Under the pieces are notes generated by a model. The model did not search any database, was not told where the DNA came from, and was given only the letters and a program-made list of their open reading frames with translations. A stretch of 64,000 bases of DNA, taken from positions 1,773,219 through 1,837,218 of the forward strand of contig NZ_AP024233.1 in assembly GCF_025998535.1 (NCBI RefSeq). Direction: 5' to 3'. Positions 27,836 to 35,276 of this stretch are shown piece by piece. Within the stretch, counting starts at the first letter, position 1. Each line of letters opens with the position of its first letter. The translations under genes and the position numbers were made by a program. Source of the DNA: Desulfolithobacter dissulfuricans (GTDB lineage: Bacteria > Desulfobacterota > Desulfobulbia > Desulfobulbales > Desulfobulbaceae).

Positions 27836-28321
27836 ATGAAAAGAGGAACGCTTAAACATATTGCAAAGTTTTCAGGAATCACCCCTCAACATTTAAGCGA
27901 CATTCTTGCCAGAAGAAAAACACCATCTCCCCGCCTCGCTGTCACCCTTGAAGAGCACTCCGGTGTTTCACGCGTGCTCTGGGTTTGGGGCACGCGCGAA
28001 GAGTTGAGGGCGGCACTCGAAAAGGCTTTTCCTAAGCCGAAGAACACGAACCTAAGCAAGCAGATCAATTCTGGACAGGGCAATGCTGACCAGATGCTAA
28101 TTACGGTGGACGAAGCGGCGCGAATCACCGGGATGTCGGCTTCCTGGTGGCGTGCAGCAGTTATCGGGCGCAAACCGATGCCGCCCGTCCGGGTGATAAG
28201 GTTTGGTAAGTCGGTGCGTCTGCACCTCGGTGATTTGCTGCGATATATAGAACAAGAACAAGAGGGAGAACATACCAAGCAGCGTCGCAAGCCGAAAAGC
28301 CCCCCCGGAAGAGTCCCATAA
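27836..28321 (+). CDS. Cro-like regulator fused to an excisionase-like HTH
   Basis: Protein of 161 residues. The N-terminal helix-turn-helix (AKFSGITPQHLSDILARRK) is close to that of the divergent repressor, implying the same operators. The C-terminal half (ITVDEAARITGMSASWWRAA... and VIRFGKSVRLHLGDLLRYIE) resembles AlpA/MerR-type excisionase folds. It is first of the rightward unit and its promoter lies directly before the ATG with no room for a leader or Shine-Dalgarno. It probably acts as the Cro arm of the switch; the second domain might regulate excision. Function is inferred from position and fold. Confidence 0.75.
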   Translation: MKRGTLKHIAKFSGITPQHLSDILARRKTPSPRLAVTLEEHSGVSRVLWVWGTREELRAALEKAFPKPKNTNLSKQINSGQGNADQMLITVDEAARITGMSASWWRAAVIGRKPMPPVRVIRFGKSVRLHLGDLLRYIEQEQEGEHTKQRRKPKSPPGRVP

Positions 28322-28429
28322 CAGACGTCAGCCTGTCCGCCGCACAAAACAGCGCCTCCCGACGAGCCGCTGCATCTCTCTGCCCATAGAGACACATATA
28401 CGCATATTTAATCTCTTAGAGGAGGGTTA

Positions 28430-28516
28430 GTGGATACTGGTACAACGGAGATTCGGTATCTGCAACACATTAAAACCAGGAAGCCAAGGAAAAGCAGATG
28501 GCGCACAGAAAGATAA
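28430..28516 (+). CDS. Possible 28-residue peptide
   Basis: A GTG at 28430, preceded at close range by GAGGAGGG, opens a short basic frame (KTRKPRKSRW near the end) that stops inside the start of the next gene. It may be a leader peptide that couples translation of the excisionase-like gene. There is no homology evidence. The 108 bases before it hold no other gene. Confidence 0.35.
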   Translation: MDTGTTEIRYLQHIKTRKPRKSRWRTER

Positions 28517-28734
28517 CAGACCGGAAATACACCAGAGAGGAGGCTGCAAAAATTTGCGGTGTAAGTCTTCGCACCATCGACCGGGCAATAAAAAACGGTG
28601 AACTGGAGGCATACAAGCCCGGAAAGGAGGTGCAGATTTTCGAAAGCGATCTGTCCGAATGGTTTTTTTCAAAACAGATCAGCCGCAAACGTATCGGTCG
28701 TCCGCGCCGCAAGGTTCGCATAACCAGACCATAA
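28498..28734 (+). CDS. AlpA/excisionase-like DNA-binding protein
   Basis: Small basic protein of 78 residues with a helix-turn-helix of the HTH_17/excisionase type (YTREEAAKICGVSLRTIDRA, then IKNGELEAYKPGKEVQIF). Such proteins bend DNA for element excision or act as activators. A poly-basic tail (RKRIGRPRRKVRITR) follows. It is in the rightward unit after the Cro-like gene, and an upstream 28-codon frame overlaps its start. No integrase is in the window, so a direct excision role is inference. Confidence 0.75.
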   Translation: MAHRKITDRKYTREEAAKICGVSLRTIDRAIKNGELEAYKPGKEVQIFESDLSEWFFSKQISRKRIGRPRRKVRITRP

Positions 28735-28745
28735 AAGAGGCGACC

Positions 28746-29111
28746 GTGGCTCATCTCAACGAACATGGCGTGCTGACCGGTGGCCGCAAGATCGTATTGG
28801 CCCGAGGAAAGCGGTTCCTGGTGGTCGCCACATTATGCGAGTTTCACGGGCAGTGGTACTTCGGGGTCAACGTTAAGGTCGGACGGACGGAAGTTGACAG
28901 TTTCGGGTTCGGTTTTCTCCCGGCTCCGAAAAGAGACAAACCGTACCCGACATTCGACGAAGCCCTGAACGCCGCCCGGTTATATGCGGAACGGGTGATC
29001 CGGGACAGGACCAGGAGAAAGCACACTCCCATCAACCCGCCGGTGAAAGCCGCAGCCAGGAAGGCCCTCGAAGCCCTGTACCGGGAACGTCAATTAAAGC
29101 TGTTCGGCTGA
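28746..29111 (+). CDS. Hypothetical protein of the regulatory unit
   Basis: Protein of 121 residues read from the GTG at 28746, which AGAGGCG precedes by a few bases. The frame is open further upstream, but only in overlap with the previous gene. It has a beta-rich first half (GRKIVLARGKRFLVVATLCE, then FHGQWYFGVNVKV) and a basic helical C-terminus. I recognise no family. It starts 11 bases after the excisionase-like gene, so the two are likely co-transcribed. Confidence 0.55.
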   Translation: MAHLNEHGVLTGGRKIVLARGKRFLVVATLCEFHGQWYFGVNVKVGRTEVDSFGFGFLPAPKRDKPYPTFDEALNAARLYAERVIRDRTRRKHTPINPPVKAAARKALEALYRERQLKLFG

Positions 29112-29133
29112 AAGTATAAGCGCAAGGTGCGAA

Positions 29134-29334
29134 ATGGAGAAGGTAAGAATCTGTGTCATCTGCCGGGAACCATTTTTTTCCAGTGGCAACAGGGCCAAAT
29201 ACTGCTCTGTCCGGTGCCGTCTCGCTGCCCAGAGCACCAGGAAGACCAGGATAGGCCGTCCCCTCTTCAAGACCGTCCCGGAAGGCAAGTCAACAGCCCC
29301 GGCCTCAAAGGCCGGGGTCTATCGCGCAGCATGA
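29134..29334 (+). CDS. Small zinc-finger protein
   Basis: Protein of 66 residues with CxxC...CxxxC spacing (CVICREPFFSSGNRAKYCSV, then RC), a treble-clef-like zinc knuckle seen in many phage and plasmid accessory proteins. A basic stretch follows. The last ~12 codons are encoded by a CCCCGGCC/GGCCGGGG hairpin that looks like a transposon-derived insert (see separate entry), so the original C-terminus may differ. No function can be assigned. Confidence 0.5.
   Translation: MEKVRICVICREPFFSSGNRAKYCSVRCRLAAQSTRKTRIGRPLFKTVPEGKSTAPASKAGVYRAA
29297..29331. repeat. Hairpin resembling the right end of a TnpB-type element
   Basis: CCCCGGCC-TCAAA-GGCCGGGG (29297-29317) followed by TCTATCGCGCAG. A similar hairpin with the same downstream TCT.TC.CGCAG occurs at about 56349-56381, next to a tnpB tail. 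It is probably a transposon-end remnant inserted into the small zinc-finger gene. Confidence 0.45.
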
Positions 29335-29570
29335 TGAAACAGCGGCTCCAGACCACAGTTCCCCTCTTCCGGTGGGTCCTGACGGCCATGGGCGTAACAG
29401 GAGCGTTTCTTAATGCCTTGGGCGATGGAACCTGCTTTGTGATCTGGATTCTGGCCAATATCGGCTGGATAACCGTCAACCTCCAGCGGCGGTCAGGGCC
29501 GGAGGTTGCTCTGTTCACGGTCTATTTAGGTACGGCTGTTCTTGGCCTTGTTACCTGGGGGATGCAGTGA
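29331..29570 (+). CDS. Small inner-membrane protein
   Basis: Protein of 79 residues read from the ATG at 29331 (a second ATG follows at once). It has two or three hydrophobic segments (FRWVLTAMGVTGAFLNAL, CFVIWILANIGWITVNL, VALFTVYLGTAVLGLVTW) joined by short polar turns, so it is an integral membrane protein. Its stop overlaps the start of the replication-initiator gene by four bases. I recognise no family; a membrane-associated partner for the replication protein is speculation. Confidence 0.6.
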   Translation: MMKQRLQTTVPLFRWVLTAMGVTGAFLNALGDGTCFVIWILANIGWITVNLQRRSGPEVALFTVYLGTAVLGLVTWGMQ

Positions 29571-30895
29571 GCAAACCGGCTGAGAAGACACGGGAAGTAA
29601 CGTCGTTCGAATACGACGGCAAACGGATAAGAGTCATCCTGGACAAACAGGGCCGACTCTGGTGGGTGGCGAAGGAAGTCTGCGAGGTGCTTGGGTTACG
29701 GAGCCCGTCCGTGATTGTACAGGTACTGGATGATGATGAACGGGTTAAAAAAAATTTAGGCCGCCAAGGCATGACCTGGCTCGTCAACGAGTCCGGGCTT
29801 CACGCCTTGATTTTCCGTAGTAACGAGCCCAAGGCCAAATCGTTTCGCAAGTGGGTAACATTGGAGGTGCTGCCCACGATATACGAGACCGGCAGTTACC
29901 GGATCAAAGAAAATCAGAATCCCTTCATCCTGTCGCCCATCGACCAAGAATCCAGCAAGTCTTTTCGATTGGCCGGACCTTCCAGCCACGGGAAATGGGA
30001 GACAACACCATTAGCCAACCACCCTGTCCAAAAGGAAAAGGTAGAGGCTACCCTGGAACCTGTTAATGACGGCCCCAAACCGCTGCCGGACTCACTTCCG
30101 TCCACTGAACCAGTGAACTTGCCGCCATGCTCATCAACCAATCATGTTTCACCAAACATATGCCTGCAATCAGCATTGTTTGGGATCGTAAAAAGAGGAC
30201 ATCGCAGAACAATGAACAACGAGCTGATAGCATCATTCACAGGCGCAACGGTTAAATTTTCGGGTCAACAATTTGACCAGGGAGACATGGATGTCTTCCT
30301 ACAGGCTGTTCACTTATCTGCCAAGCAGAAAAATCAACGGCCTGATGGATTGGTTCAGTTCACTGTCCGCAGTTTTCTTAAAGCGATAGGAAGGAAGCCA
30401 GGAAAATCAGGTCAGGAATGGCTGCTCAATTCGATTCGTCGATTAACGACCTCATTAGTCGAGATTGAAATACGCTCACGTAACCAAGTTGCCGCTCCTG
30501 ATAGGTACGGAGGATCACTTATTGATGAATTTTATTTCAGAGGTGCTACCCAGACCTATTACTTGAAAATCAATCCCAAATTAGCGGCACTGTTCGATGC
30601 TGGCTGGAGCGCTCTGGACTGGCAGCAACGGCTATGTCTTCGGACCGATCTTGCCCGGTGGCTGCACGGATTCTACGCCAGCCAACAGGCGCCCTACCCC
30701 TGCAAAGTGTCGACCATCCAAAGGCTGTGTGGCTCCGAAGAACGTAGATTCAGCAACTTTCGCATTAAGCTCAGAAAAGCTCTTGAGCAGCTCGTTGAGT
30801 CTGGTGCCATCAGGTCTTGGGAGATAGACAGGGAGGATAAGGTTCATGTGCAACTGCCCAAGAGACTCCCGGAGAGCAATCAACAGCATGGCTGA
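29567..30895 (+). CDS. BRO-N domain fused to a TrfA-type plasmid replication initiator
   Basis: Protein of 442 residues. Residues about 12-115 match the BRO-N domain of phage antirepressors (GRLWWVAKEVCEVLGLRSPS, NESGLHALIFRSNEPKAKSF, then RKWVTLEVLPTIYETGSYRI). A linker follows. From about residue 200 the protein resembles TrfA, the initiator of broad-host-range IncP plasmids (SALFGIVKRGHRRTMNNELI, FLKAIGRKPGKSGQEWLLNS, then LRTDLARWLHGFYASQQAPY). TrfA binds iterons as a monomer and opens the origin. Nine iterons lie 240 bases downstream. The start GTG at 29567 overlaps the upstream stop. The fusion suggests that replication is tied to the regulatory switch. Confidence 0.82.
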   Translation: MSKPAEKTREVTSFEYDGKRIRVILDKQGRLWWVAKEVCEVLGLRSPSVIVQVLDDDERVKKNLGRQGMTWLVNESGLHALIFRSNEPKAKSFRKWVTLEVLPTIYETGSYRIKENQNPFILSPIDQESSKSFRLAGPSSHGKWETTPLANHPVQKEKVEATLEPVNDGPKPLPDSLPSTEPVNLPPCSSTNHVSPNICLQSALFGIVKRGHRRTMNNELIASFTGATVKFSGQQFDQGDMDVFLQAVHLSAKQKNQRPDGLVQFTVRSFLKAIGRKPGKSGQEWLLNSIRRLTTSLVEIEIRSRNQVAAPDRYGGSLIDEFYFRGATQTYYLKINPKLAALFDAGWSALDWQQRLCLRTDLARWLHGFYASQQAPYPCKVSTIQRLCGSEERRFSNFRIKLRKALEQLVESGAIRSWEIDREDKVHVQLPKRLPESNQQHG

Positions 30896-31118
30896 ACAGC
30901 GCAAACGGGACCAGGGCTGTTGGATAGCGGTAAACGATAGGTTGCCTCTGCCCTATGTGGATGTCCTGGTTGCTCTGCACAGCCCGGAAGGTCAGATAGT
31001 GGACCTGGGATACAGAAACCGGAAAGGCGTTTGGTTTTACGCGGACATCAACAGGGAAAAAATCCTGGCTGCAGTTGCATACTGGCATCCACTTCCAGAT
31101 CCACCCCGGTGGGGTTGA
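30888..31118 (+). CDS. DUF551 family protein
   Basis: Protein of 76 residues read from the ATG at 30888, overlapping the end of the initiator gene by 8 bases. The pattern CWIAVNDRLPLPYVDVLVAL ... VAYWHPLPDPP is that of DUF551, a small family common in phages and prophages. Its biochemical role is unknown. It is in the same transcription unit as the replication initiator and directly upstream of the iterons. Confidence 0.75.
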   Translation: MAEQRKRDQGCWIAVNDRLPLPYVDVLVALHSPEGQIVDLGYRNRKGVWFYADINREKILAAVAYWHPLPDPPRWG

Positions 31119-31133
31119 GACACATCAGGCTTA

Positions 31134-31490
31134 GGGCGTGGCATATCAGGTGTAAAGGCGAAAATAACGCTACATCAACCCGTTAAAACTAACGACCTAA
31201 AAAAACTTAGGGCGTGGCATAGCGGTCGTGAGGGCGTGGCATTTCAGGTGCAAGAGCGTGGCATATCAAGTGCAAAGGCGTGGCATAACAGGTGCAAGGG
31301 CGTGGCATATCAAGTGCACCCCGTGGCATTTCAGGTGCACAAGGCGTGGCATAACAGGTGCGTATGGCGTGGCATTTCAGGTGCACAGTTGACATTTTTG
31401 ACATCGCAAAAATCACATAAAAACAAATTGATCTACTACACAGGCCCCGACCGTAAAAGTTTTTTAAAAGTTTTTTAAAAATAAAACGCG
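31134..31490. other. Iteron-type replication origin
   Basis: Nine copies of a ~20-bp repeat with core GCGTGGCATWWCARGTGCA. Core starts are at 31136 (isolated) and then 31212, 31234, 31256, 31278, 31300, 31321, 31344 and 31367, spaced 21-23 bp (two helical turns). The second copy is diverged. An AT-rich stretch (31387-31480, with GTTGACATTTTTGAC and T/A runs) follows as a probable unwinding region. No coding sequence occupies this stretch. The adjacent TrfA-like initiator makes an oriV the natural reading. Confidence 0.85.
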
Positions 31491-31526
31491 CGCGAGGGGG
31501 CCAAAGGCTCGGGCAAGGGAGGGACC

Positions 31527-32480
31527 ATGGAAGAACTCATTCCAGTGCGCTTCCAGGAAGACACCCTCTTCCTGATCAGCTTCGGTAACGAACCTTACGT
31601 CCCCATACGGCCCGTGGTGGAAGCCATGGGGCTGGACTGGGAAGGTCAGCGGCAACGGATCAACCGCAACAGGGAGAGGTGGAGAGCCGTTATCGTGACA
31701 ACCCCTTCTAAGGGTCAACTTCAGAGGCATCTCTGCCTTCCTCTCAGAAAGCTCAATGGCTTTCTGGCCACTATCGACGCCAGCCGGATCAGGAAAAAAC
31801 TCCGTAAAAAGGTCCTTGCCTATCAGGACGGCTGTGACGACGCCCTCTGGAAACACTGGACCGATTTGGTTGCCGGCTGTCCTTCATGGACCCCGGAGAA
31901 GGTCAAGGTTGACATCTTTGCTGAAATAGATTGCCGGGCCAGGGAACTGGCAGACGAATACTGCGAGGCTATGCGGGAACGGATGCTGAAGGACGCCTTC
32001 GTCATGACCGGAACCGTTCCTCCCGAGCAATGGGAACCGCTGACCGACTGGAGGCGTTCTCTGGAGTTGCATGAAATAGCCTGGCGGTCCTGCCATTCAA
32101 GACTCTCATCTCTTGACGACAAGATTTCGCTCGACGGCACCACCCCCAGGGCCATAGCGGTGGCACAGGCACTTATCGAGGCTTGGTATGACGGAAAACG
32201 GTGCGGTGCGAATCCGGAAGGGTATGGCAACTACACCTCTCAGGAGATCGAGGCGATAAAACACGACTACCATGAGTACCTTCCCGTGGCCATCAGGCTG
32301 CTGAAGGGTGTCAGGGAGAACGAAGATCCCAGTCAGCCACGGTTGGAGCAGGCCGAGGATGGCAAGTTCTTCTGGCGGAAGGCCAGGTGGTACGTCAGCC
32401 AGTCGTTCAAGACCAGGGACCAGGCATGGAGGGCCTTGTCCAGGTCTGTCGTTCTCTGGGCCAGGGAAATTCAAGATTAG
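31527..32480 (+). CDS. P22-type antirepressor N-terminal domain protein
   Basis: Protein of 317 residues starting IPVRFQEDTLFLISFGNEPY-like at residue 5, then VPIRPVVEAMGLDWEGQRQR. This is the P22_AR_N domain (Phage antirepressor N-terminal). The rest has no recognisable KilA-type domain; it is helical, with several Trp and Cys residues. The ATG at 31527 follows AAGGGAGGG. Antirepressors of this type inactivate CI-like repressors by contact, which would suit the non-cleavable repressor encoded 4 kb to the left. Position just past the origin makes a replication or regulation role likely. Confidence 0.78.
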   Translation: MEELIPVRFQEDTLFLISFGNEPYVPIRPVVEAMGLDWEGQRQRINRNRERWRAVIVTTPSKGQLQRHLCLPLRKLNGFLATIDASRIRKKLRKKVLAYQDGCDDALWKHWTDLVAGCPSWTPEKVKVDIFAEIDCRARELADEYCEAMRERMLKDAFVMTGTVPPEQWEPLTDWRRSLELHEIAWRSCHSRLSSLDDKISLDGTTPRAIAVAQALIEAWYDGKRCGANPEGYGNYTSQEIEAIKHDYHEYLPVAIRLLKGVRENEDPSQPRLEQAEDGKFFWRKARWYVSQSFKTRDQAWRALSRSVVLWAREIQD

Positions 32481-32622
32481 TGTCAAGAAATTCAAAACGG
32501 ACCTTTTCTACGCCAGTTAATGAAAAATCCATACGAAGGTATAAGTGGAGGCTCAAAAAACAAACAGGGGCGAAAAATGACCCCTTGTGGACAGCATGGA
32601 GGGAGAGACAGGAGGGAGGTTT

Positions 32623-33219
32623 ATGGATCACTCGACAGGGCTATCAAAGGAGGAGCAATGGCGGGCAGCCTGGGCTTGGGTGGAAGCCAACCGGTACATG
32701 GTAAAGGCCATGGCTGCCCGGTATCTCAAATTTATGGCGTCTGATCAGGAAGACATCATCCAGGAGGCTGTCATTGTCGCCTATCAGGTCCTCAACACTC
32801 TTGCCAGAAAAAACGTTCCTGCCAGCAGATATGGCGCATATTTCAGGACCATGTTCCGGACACGCTGTATCAAATTGGCCGCAGGTGGGCGTGTCACGAC
32901 CACCTTTGACCTGGACAAGATTCCGGTAATAAGTCCAGACACCGATTTCTACGAAGTCGACAAAGCCATCATTGAAGCGGCACTGCAAATAATGACCGAC
33001 CGGCAACGCCAGGTATTCCGCTGGATACTGGAGCAACCTGAACCGATCAACGCTACGGCAGTTGCCAGGAAATTCGGTATCCAGAACCGCTCTGCCCGCA
33101 AATTGATCAACAGTGGAATTAAACGAATCAGGAGAAATAAGAACATTGCAGATCAATATCGACCAGTTCGCACAGCAGTCAGTGATTCCCCGCAAACTCT
33201 TGCTATGGATGCGGGATAA
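32623..33219 (+). CDS. Sigma-70-like RNA polymerase sigma factor
   Basis: Protein of 198 residues with a region-2-like helix (MAARYLKFMASDQEDIIQEA, then VIVAYQVLNTLA) and a C-terminal region-4-like helix-turn-helix (LQIMTDRQRQVFRWIL, then ATAVARKFGIQNRSARKLIN). Both are hallmarks of ECF-type or phage-type sigma factors. The ATG at 32623 is chosen because GGAGGGAGG is 3-4 bases upstream; an earlier in-frame ATG has no such site. It probably directs polymerase to the element's own promoters. The conserved motif upstream of three transfer units is a candidate target. Confidence 0.75.
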   Translation: MDHSTGLSKEEQWRAAWAWVEANRYMVKAMAARYLKFMASDQEDIIQEAVIVAYQVLNTLARKNVPASRYGAYFRTMFRTRCIKLAAGGRVTTTFDLDKIPVISPDTDFYEVDKAIIEAALQIMTDRQRQVFRWILEQPEPINATAVARKFGIQNRSARKLINSGIKRIRRNKNIADQYRPVRTAVSDSPQTLAMDAG

Positions 33220-33589
33220 GAGAATCATCGACGATCCCCTCACCGAGAAAAACATTGCCGGCCTGGAGATGCTGGAGCAACTATGGGGCCGCCACGAGGT
33301 TCTGCGGGCGCAACTGGGCCGGCTTTCCAAACCTCGGAGGCAGCGGCTGATCGACACCGCCGGGTTGGAAACCAAATGGGAGCGCTATGCCTATGGCCGC
33401 TACATGAACCTCGAAAACGGACAGAAGCTCGCCATGAAACAATTAATAGCTGAAATCGAGGAAACCTATGGTTTCTCCCTGAATAAAATTCAGGTCAGGC
33501 GCCTCTATCAGATCAGGGAAAAAATTTATTTCACTCGAAAAAAAAAGAAACGAGGAACAGTGACAGGCTCTCAAAATCATCATTCTTGA
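33146..33589 (+). CDS. Hypothetical protein downstream of the sigma factor
   Basis: Frame of 147 codons if read from the TTG at 33146, behind AGGAG; a GTG at 33113 would add 11 residues. It overlaps the 3' end of the sigma gene. Helical and basic, with LLLWMRDKRIIDDPLTEKNI near the start and a lysine-rich tail. I recognise no family. Coupling to the sigma gene suggests an anti-sigma factor or co-regulator, but no membrane segment or zinc motif supports that. Confidence 0.6.
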   Translation: MQINIDQFAQQSVIPRKLLLWMRDKRIIDDPLTEKNIAGLEMLEQLWGRHEVLRAQLGRLSKPRRQRLIDTAGLETKWERYAYGRYMNLENGQKLAMKQLIAEIEETYGFSLNKIQVRRLYQIREKIYFTRKKKKRGTVTGSQNHHS

Positions 33590-33644
33590 CAGGCAAAAAC
33601 ATCGGTAATTTGCAACAAACAAAGAAAAAGAAACAAAGTTTCTT

Positions 33645-33764
33645 ATGGTCGGTAATTTTCAGCAGGCCAAAATTCCCAAAACCTTCCCTCGTGTGAACCG
33701 CAAGGTTGCGCCACGTAGTGGCATGCCTGCCAAGGCTGTCTCGAAAAAAAATTTCCCTGTTTGA
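33645..33764 (+). CDS. Possible 39-residue basic peptide
   Basis: ATG at 33645 opens a short frame rich in Lys, Arg and Pro (IPKTFPRVNRKVAPRSGMPA), ending at a TGA at 33764. There is no clear ribosome-binding site and no homology evidence. It fills the gap between the sigma operon and the transfer leader motif. Confidence 0.25.
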   Translation: MVGNFQQAKIPKTFPRVNRKVAPRSGMPAKAVSKKNFPV

Positions 33765-33811
33765 AAAAAAATTCAAAAAAAAGGTTCCGCCCCCGGATAA
33801 GAGAGGGTGAA
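33757..33811 (+). promoter_or_regulatory. Conserved transfer leader motif, copy A
   Basis: Contains AAAAAAGGTTCCGCCCCCGG (33777-33796) after an A-rich tract, then ATAAGAGAGGG. The same motif recurs at 48.5 and 60.06 kb, each time upstream of a rightward transfer unit. Here it is 134 bases before the OmpA-like gene. The 3' part of this copy is diverged from the other two. Confidence 0.65.
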
Positions 33812-33845
33812 GGGACTCCTCCTTTTTAAAACTCCCCTTTCATGA

Positions 33846-33913
33846 ACGGCGCGATTTTTCCCTCCGTCAACCAGGGAGGGGTGACGTAAAGCGCCGTGTA
33901 CGTCACCCCTCCC
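33846..33913 (+). promoter_or_regulatory. Stable hairpin with potential pseudoknot in the transfer operon leader
   Basis: Perfect 15-bp stem: GGGAGGGGTGACGTA (33874-33888) against its complement at 33899-33913, with a 10-base loop. The loop segment GCGCCGT (33891-33897) is exactly complementary to ACGGCGC at 33846-33852, so a pseudoknot is possible. No T run follows, which argues against a simple terminator. It lies between the leader motif and the first transfer gene. Confidence 0.55.
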
Positions 33914-33929
33914 GCAACTGGAAAAAAAG

Positions 33930-34523
33930 ATGCGGATAATCAGGACAACAATCCTGGTGGGAGCTTTGCTGATGCCAACCTTGACCGGGGCACAGACATT
34001 TGAAGTCAGGCAGGAAAAACATACATTCCGGATGGAGGTGACACAGGATGTCACCCGAGAGACTTTTGTGATCGGCCTGTTTCCGGAAACCACTCAGGAA
34101 TCGAAAACTCCTGCCCGGACAGTCACGAGCAAAAAGCCTGTTGCCGTGCGGATAAACGTGCTTCCCACCCATGCCCGGAAAGCAAAAGCCATGAAATGCC
34201 GATTACCGGTTGTCCGGTTCAAGATCAACGACGCCACTCTTCAGGCAGGCCAGGAGGATGCAATCCTCTCCGGCCTGAAGAAATGCGGCATTACACATGA
34301 CACAGGACTGGTAATCGTTGGCCACACATGCGATCTCGGCCCAGCCGAATTTAACCGGAACCTGTCCCTGCGCCGGGCGGCGGTTGTAGCCGATTTCCTC
34401 AAGAAGCACGGCTATGCCATAGCCATGGTCCAGGGAAAAGGCTCGGAAAATCCCGTAACACAGGACCCGGCCAGGCGATACCTGAACCGCCGGGTTGAAA
34501 TCAAAGTACAGGAGAAGAACTGA
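33930..34523 (+). CDS. OmpA-family protein of the transfer region
   Basis: Protein of 197 residues with a signal peptide (RTTILVGALLMPTLTGAQT). The C-terminal OmpA-like peptidoglycan-binding domain has LVIVGHTCDLGPAEFNRNLS, then LRRAAVVADFLKKHG, and an ending NRRVEIKV. It would sit in the periplasm or outer membrane and anchor the mating apparatus to peptidoglycan. It is first gene of the transfer unit behind leader copy A, and overlaps dsbC by one base. OmpA-like genes are not part of the F plasmid core, so this is an accessory of this element group. Confidence 0.8.
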   Translation: MRIIRTTILVGALLMPTLTGAQTFEVRQEKHTFRMEVTQDVTRETFVIGLFPETTQESKTPARTVTSKKPVAVRINVLPTHARKAKAMKCRLPVVRFKINDATLQAGQEDAILSGLKKCGITHDTGLVIVGHTCDLGPAEFNRNLSLRRAAVVADFLKKHGYAIAMVQGKGSENPVTQDPARRYLNRRVEIKVQEKN

Positions 34524-35248
34524 TGCTGAAACGTATTGCGATCTCAGTGGCACTGCTTGCCGCAGCAACAACCACTTATGCTGGCAGTTGTGGAGATGAT
34601 GAAGCGGCTGACCTGGCAACCAGCGATGTTGCGGCTACGCTCAGGGAGACCTTTCCGAACTATCAGTTCCAGGAAATCAATCCCGCTCCGGTCTCCGGTC
34701 TTTACGAGGTGGTATCGAAGAACAATATCATCTATTTCGCCCCGGAAACGGGCCATCTCATTTTCGGGGAAATATGGGACAAGAAGGGCCAGAATCTTAC
34801 CGCAAAAAGCAGGGACCGGCAGACAGCCAAGATGATTGAGAACCTGCCCCTGGACAAAGCGGTCAAGATTGGCAACGGCAAGCACAAGGTCATCGAGATC
34901 ACCGATCCAGATTGTCCTTTCTGTCGCAAGGGCAGCAAGTTCTTCGCCAACCGCAGCGATGTGACCCGCTATGTCTTTTTCTTTCCACTGGCCATGCACC
35001 CCGATGCAGAGCCTAAAGCCATGTACATCCTCGGGGCTGACGACCAGGTGGAAGCATACGAAAGAGTCATGCAGGGCGAGTTGGACGGCAAGCCTGTTCC
35101 GGCACCGACCAAGGCAGCCCGTGACCTGCTGGAGGAACACAAGCGGATAGCAATTCAACTCGGCGTCAACGGTACACCGAGATACTGGATCAACGGCGTC
35201 TCTGTCTCCGGAGCAAACATTCAGAAGATCGAGTCGCTGCTTCAATAA
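34523..35248 (+). CDS. dsbC: DsbC/DsbG-type thiol-disulfide isomerase
   Basis: Periplasmic disulfide isomerase of 241 residues. It has a signal peptide (ISVALLAAATTTYAGS), an N-terminal dimerisation domain (YEVVSKNNIIYFAPETGHLI), and a thioredoxin fold with the active site DCPFCRKG near residue 133. The cis-Pro loop is GTPRYWINGV. Such isomerases are frequent in F-type transfer regions, because TraN, TraU, TraH and others carry many cysteines. The two very Cys-rich TraN-like proteins here make the need obvious. It is co-transcribed with the OmpA-like and pilin genes. Confidence 0.92.
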   Translation: MLKRIAISVALLAAATTTYAGSCGDDEAADLATSDVAATLRETFPNYQFQEINPAPVSGLYEVVSKNNIIYFAPETGHLIFGEIWDKKGQNLTAKSRDRQTAKMIENLPLDKAVKIGNGKHKVIEITDPDCPFCRKGSKFFANRSDVTRYVFFFPLAMHPDAEPKAMYILGADDQVEAYERVMQGELDGKPVPAPTKAARDLLEEHKRIAIQLGVNGTPRYWINGVSVSGANIQKIESLLQ

Positions 35249-35276
35249 TCTCCCAATCAAATTCAAGGAGGTAAAA

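Noticed and set aside
31134-31386. CRISPR-like array
   Set aside because: Repeats are contiguous at ~22 bp without unique spacers and lie beside a TrfA-like initiator; they are iterons.
31207-31416. Repetitive 69-residue frame on the minus strand
   Set aside because: It is only the translation of the iterons, with the repeat period showing as a repeated peptide.
33874-33913. Rho-independent terminator
   Set aside because: The stem is strong, but no T run follows on either strand and it lies in a leader, not behind a gene.
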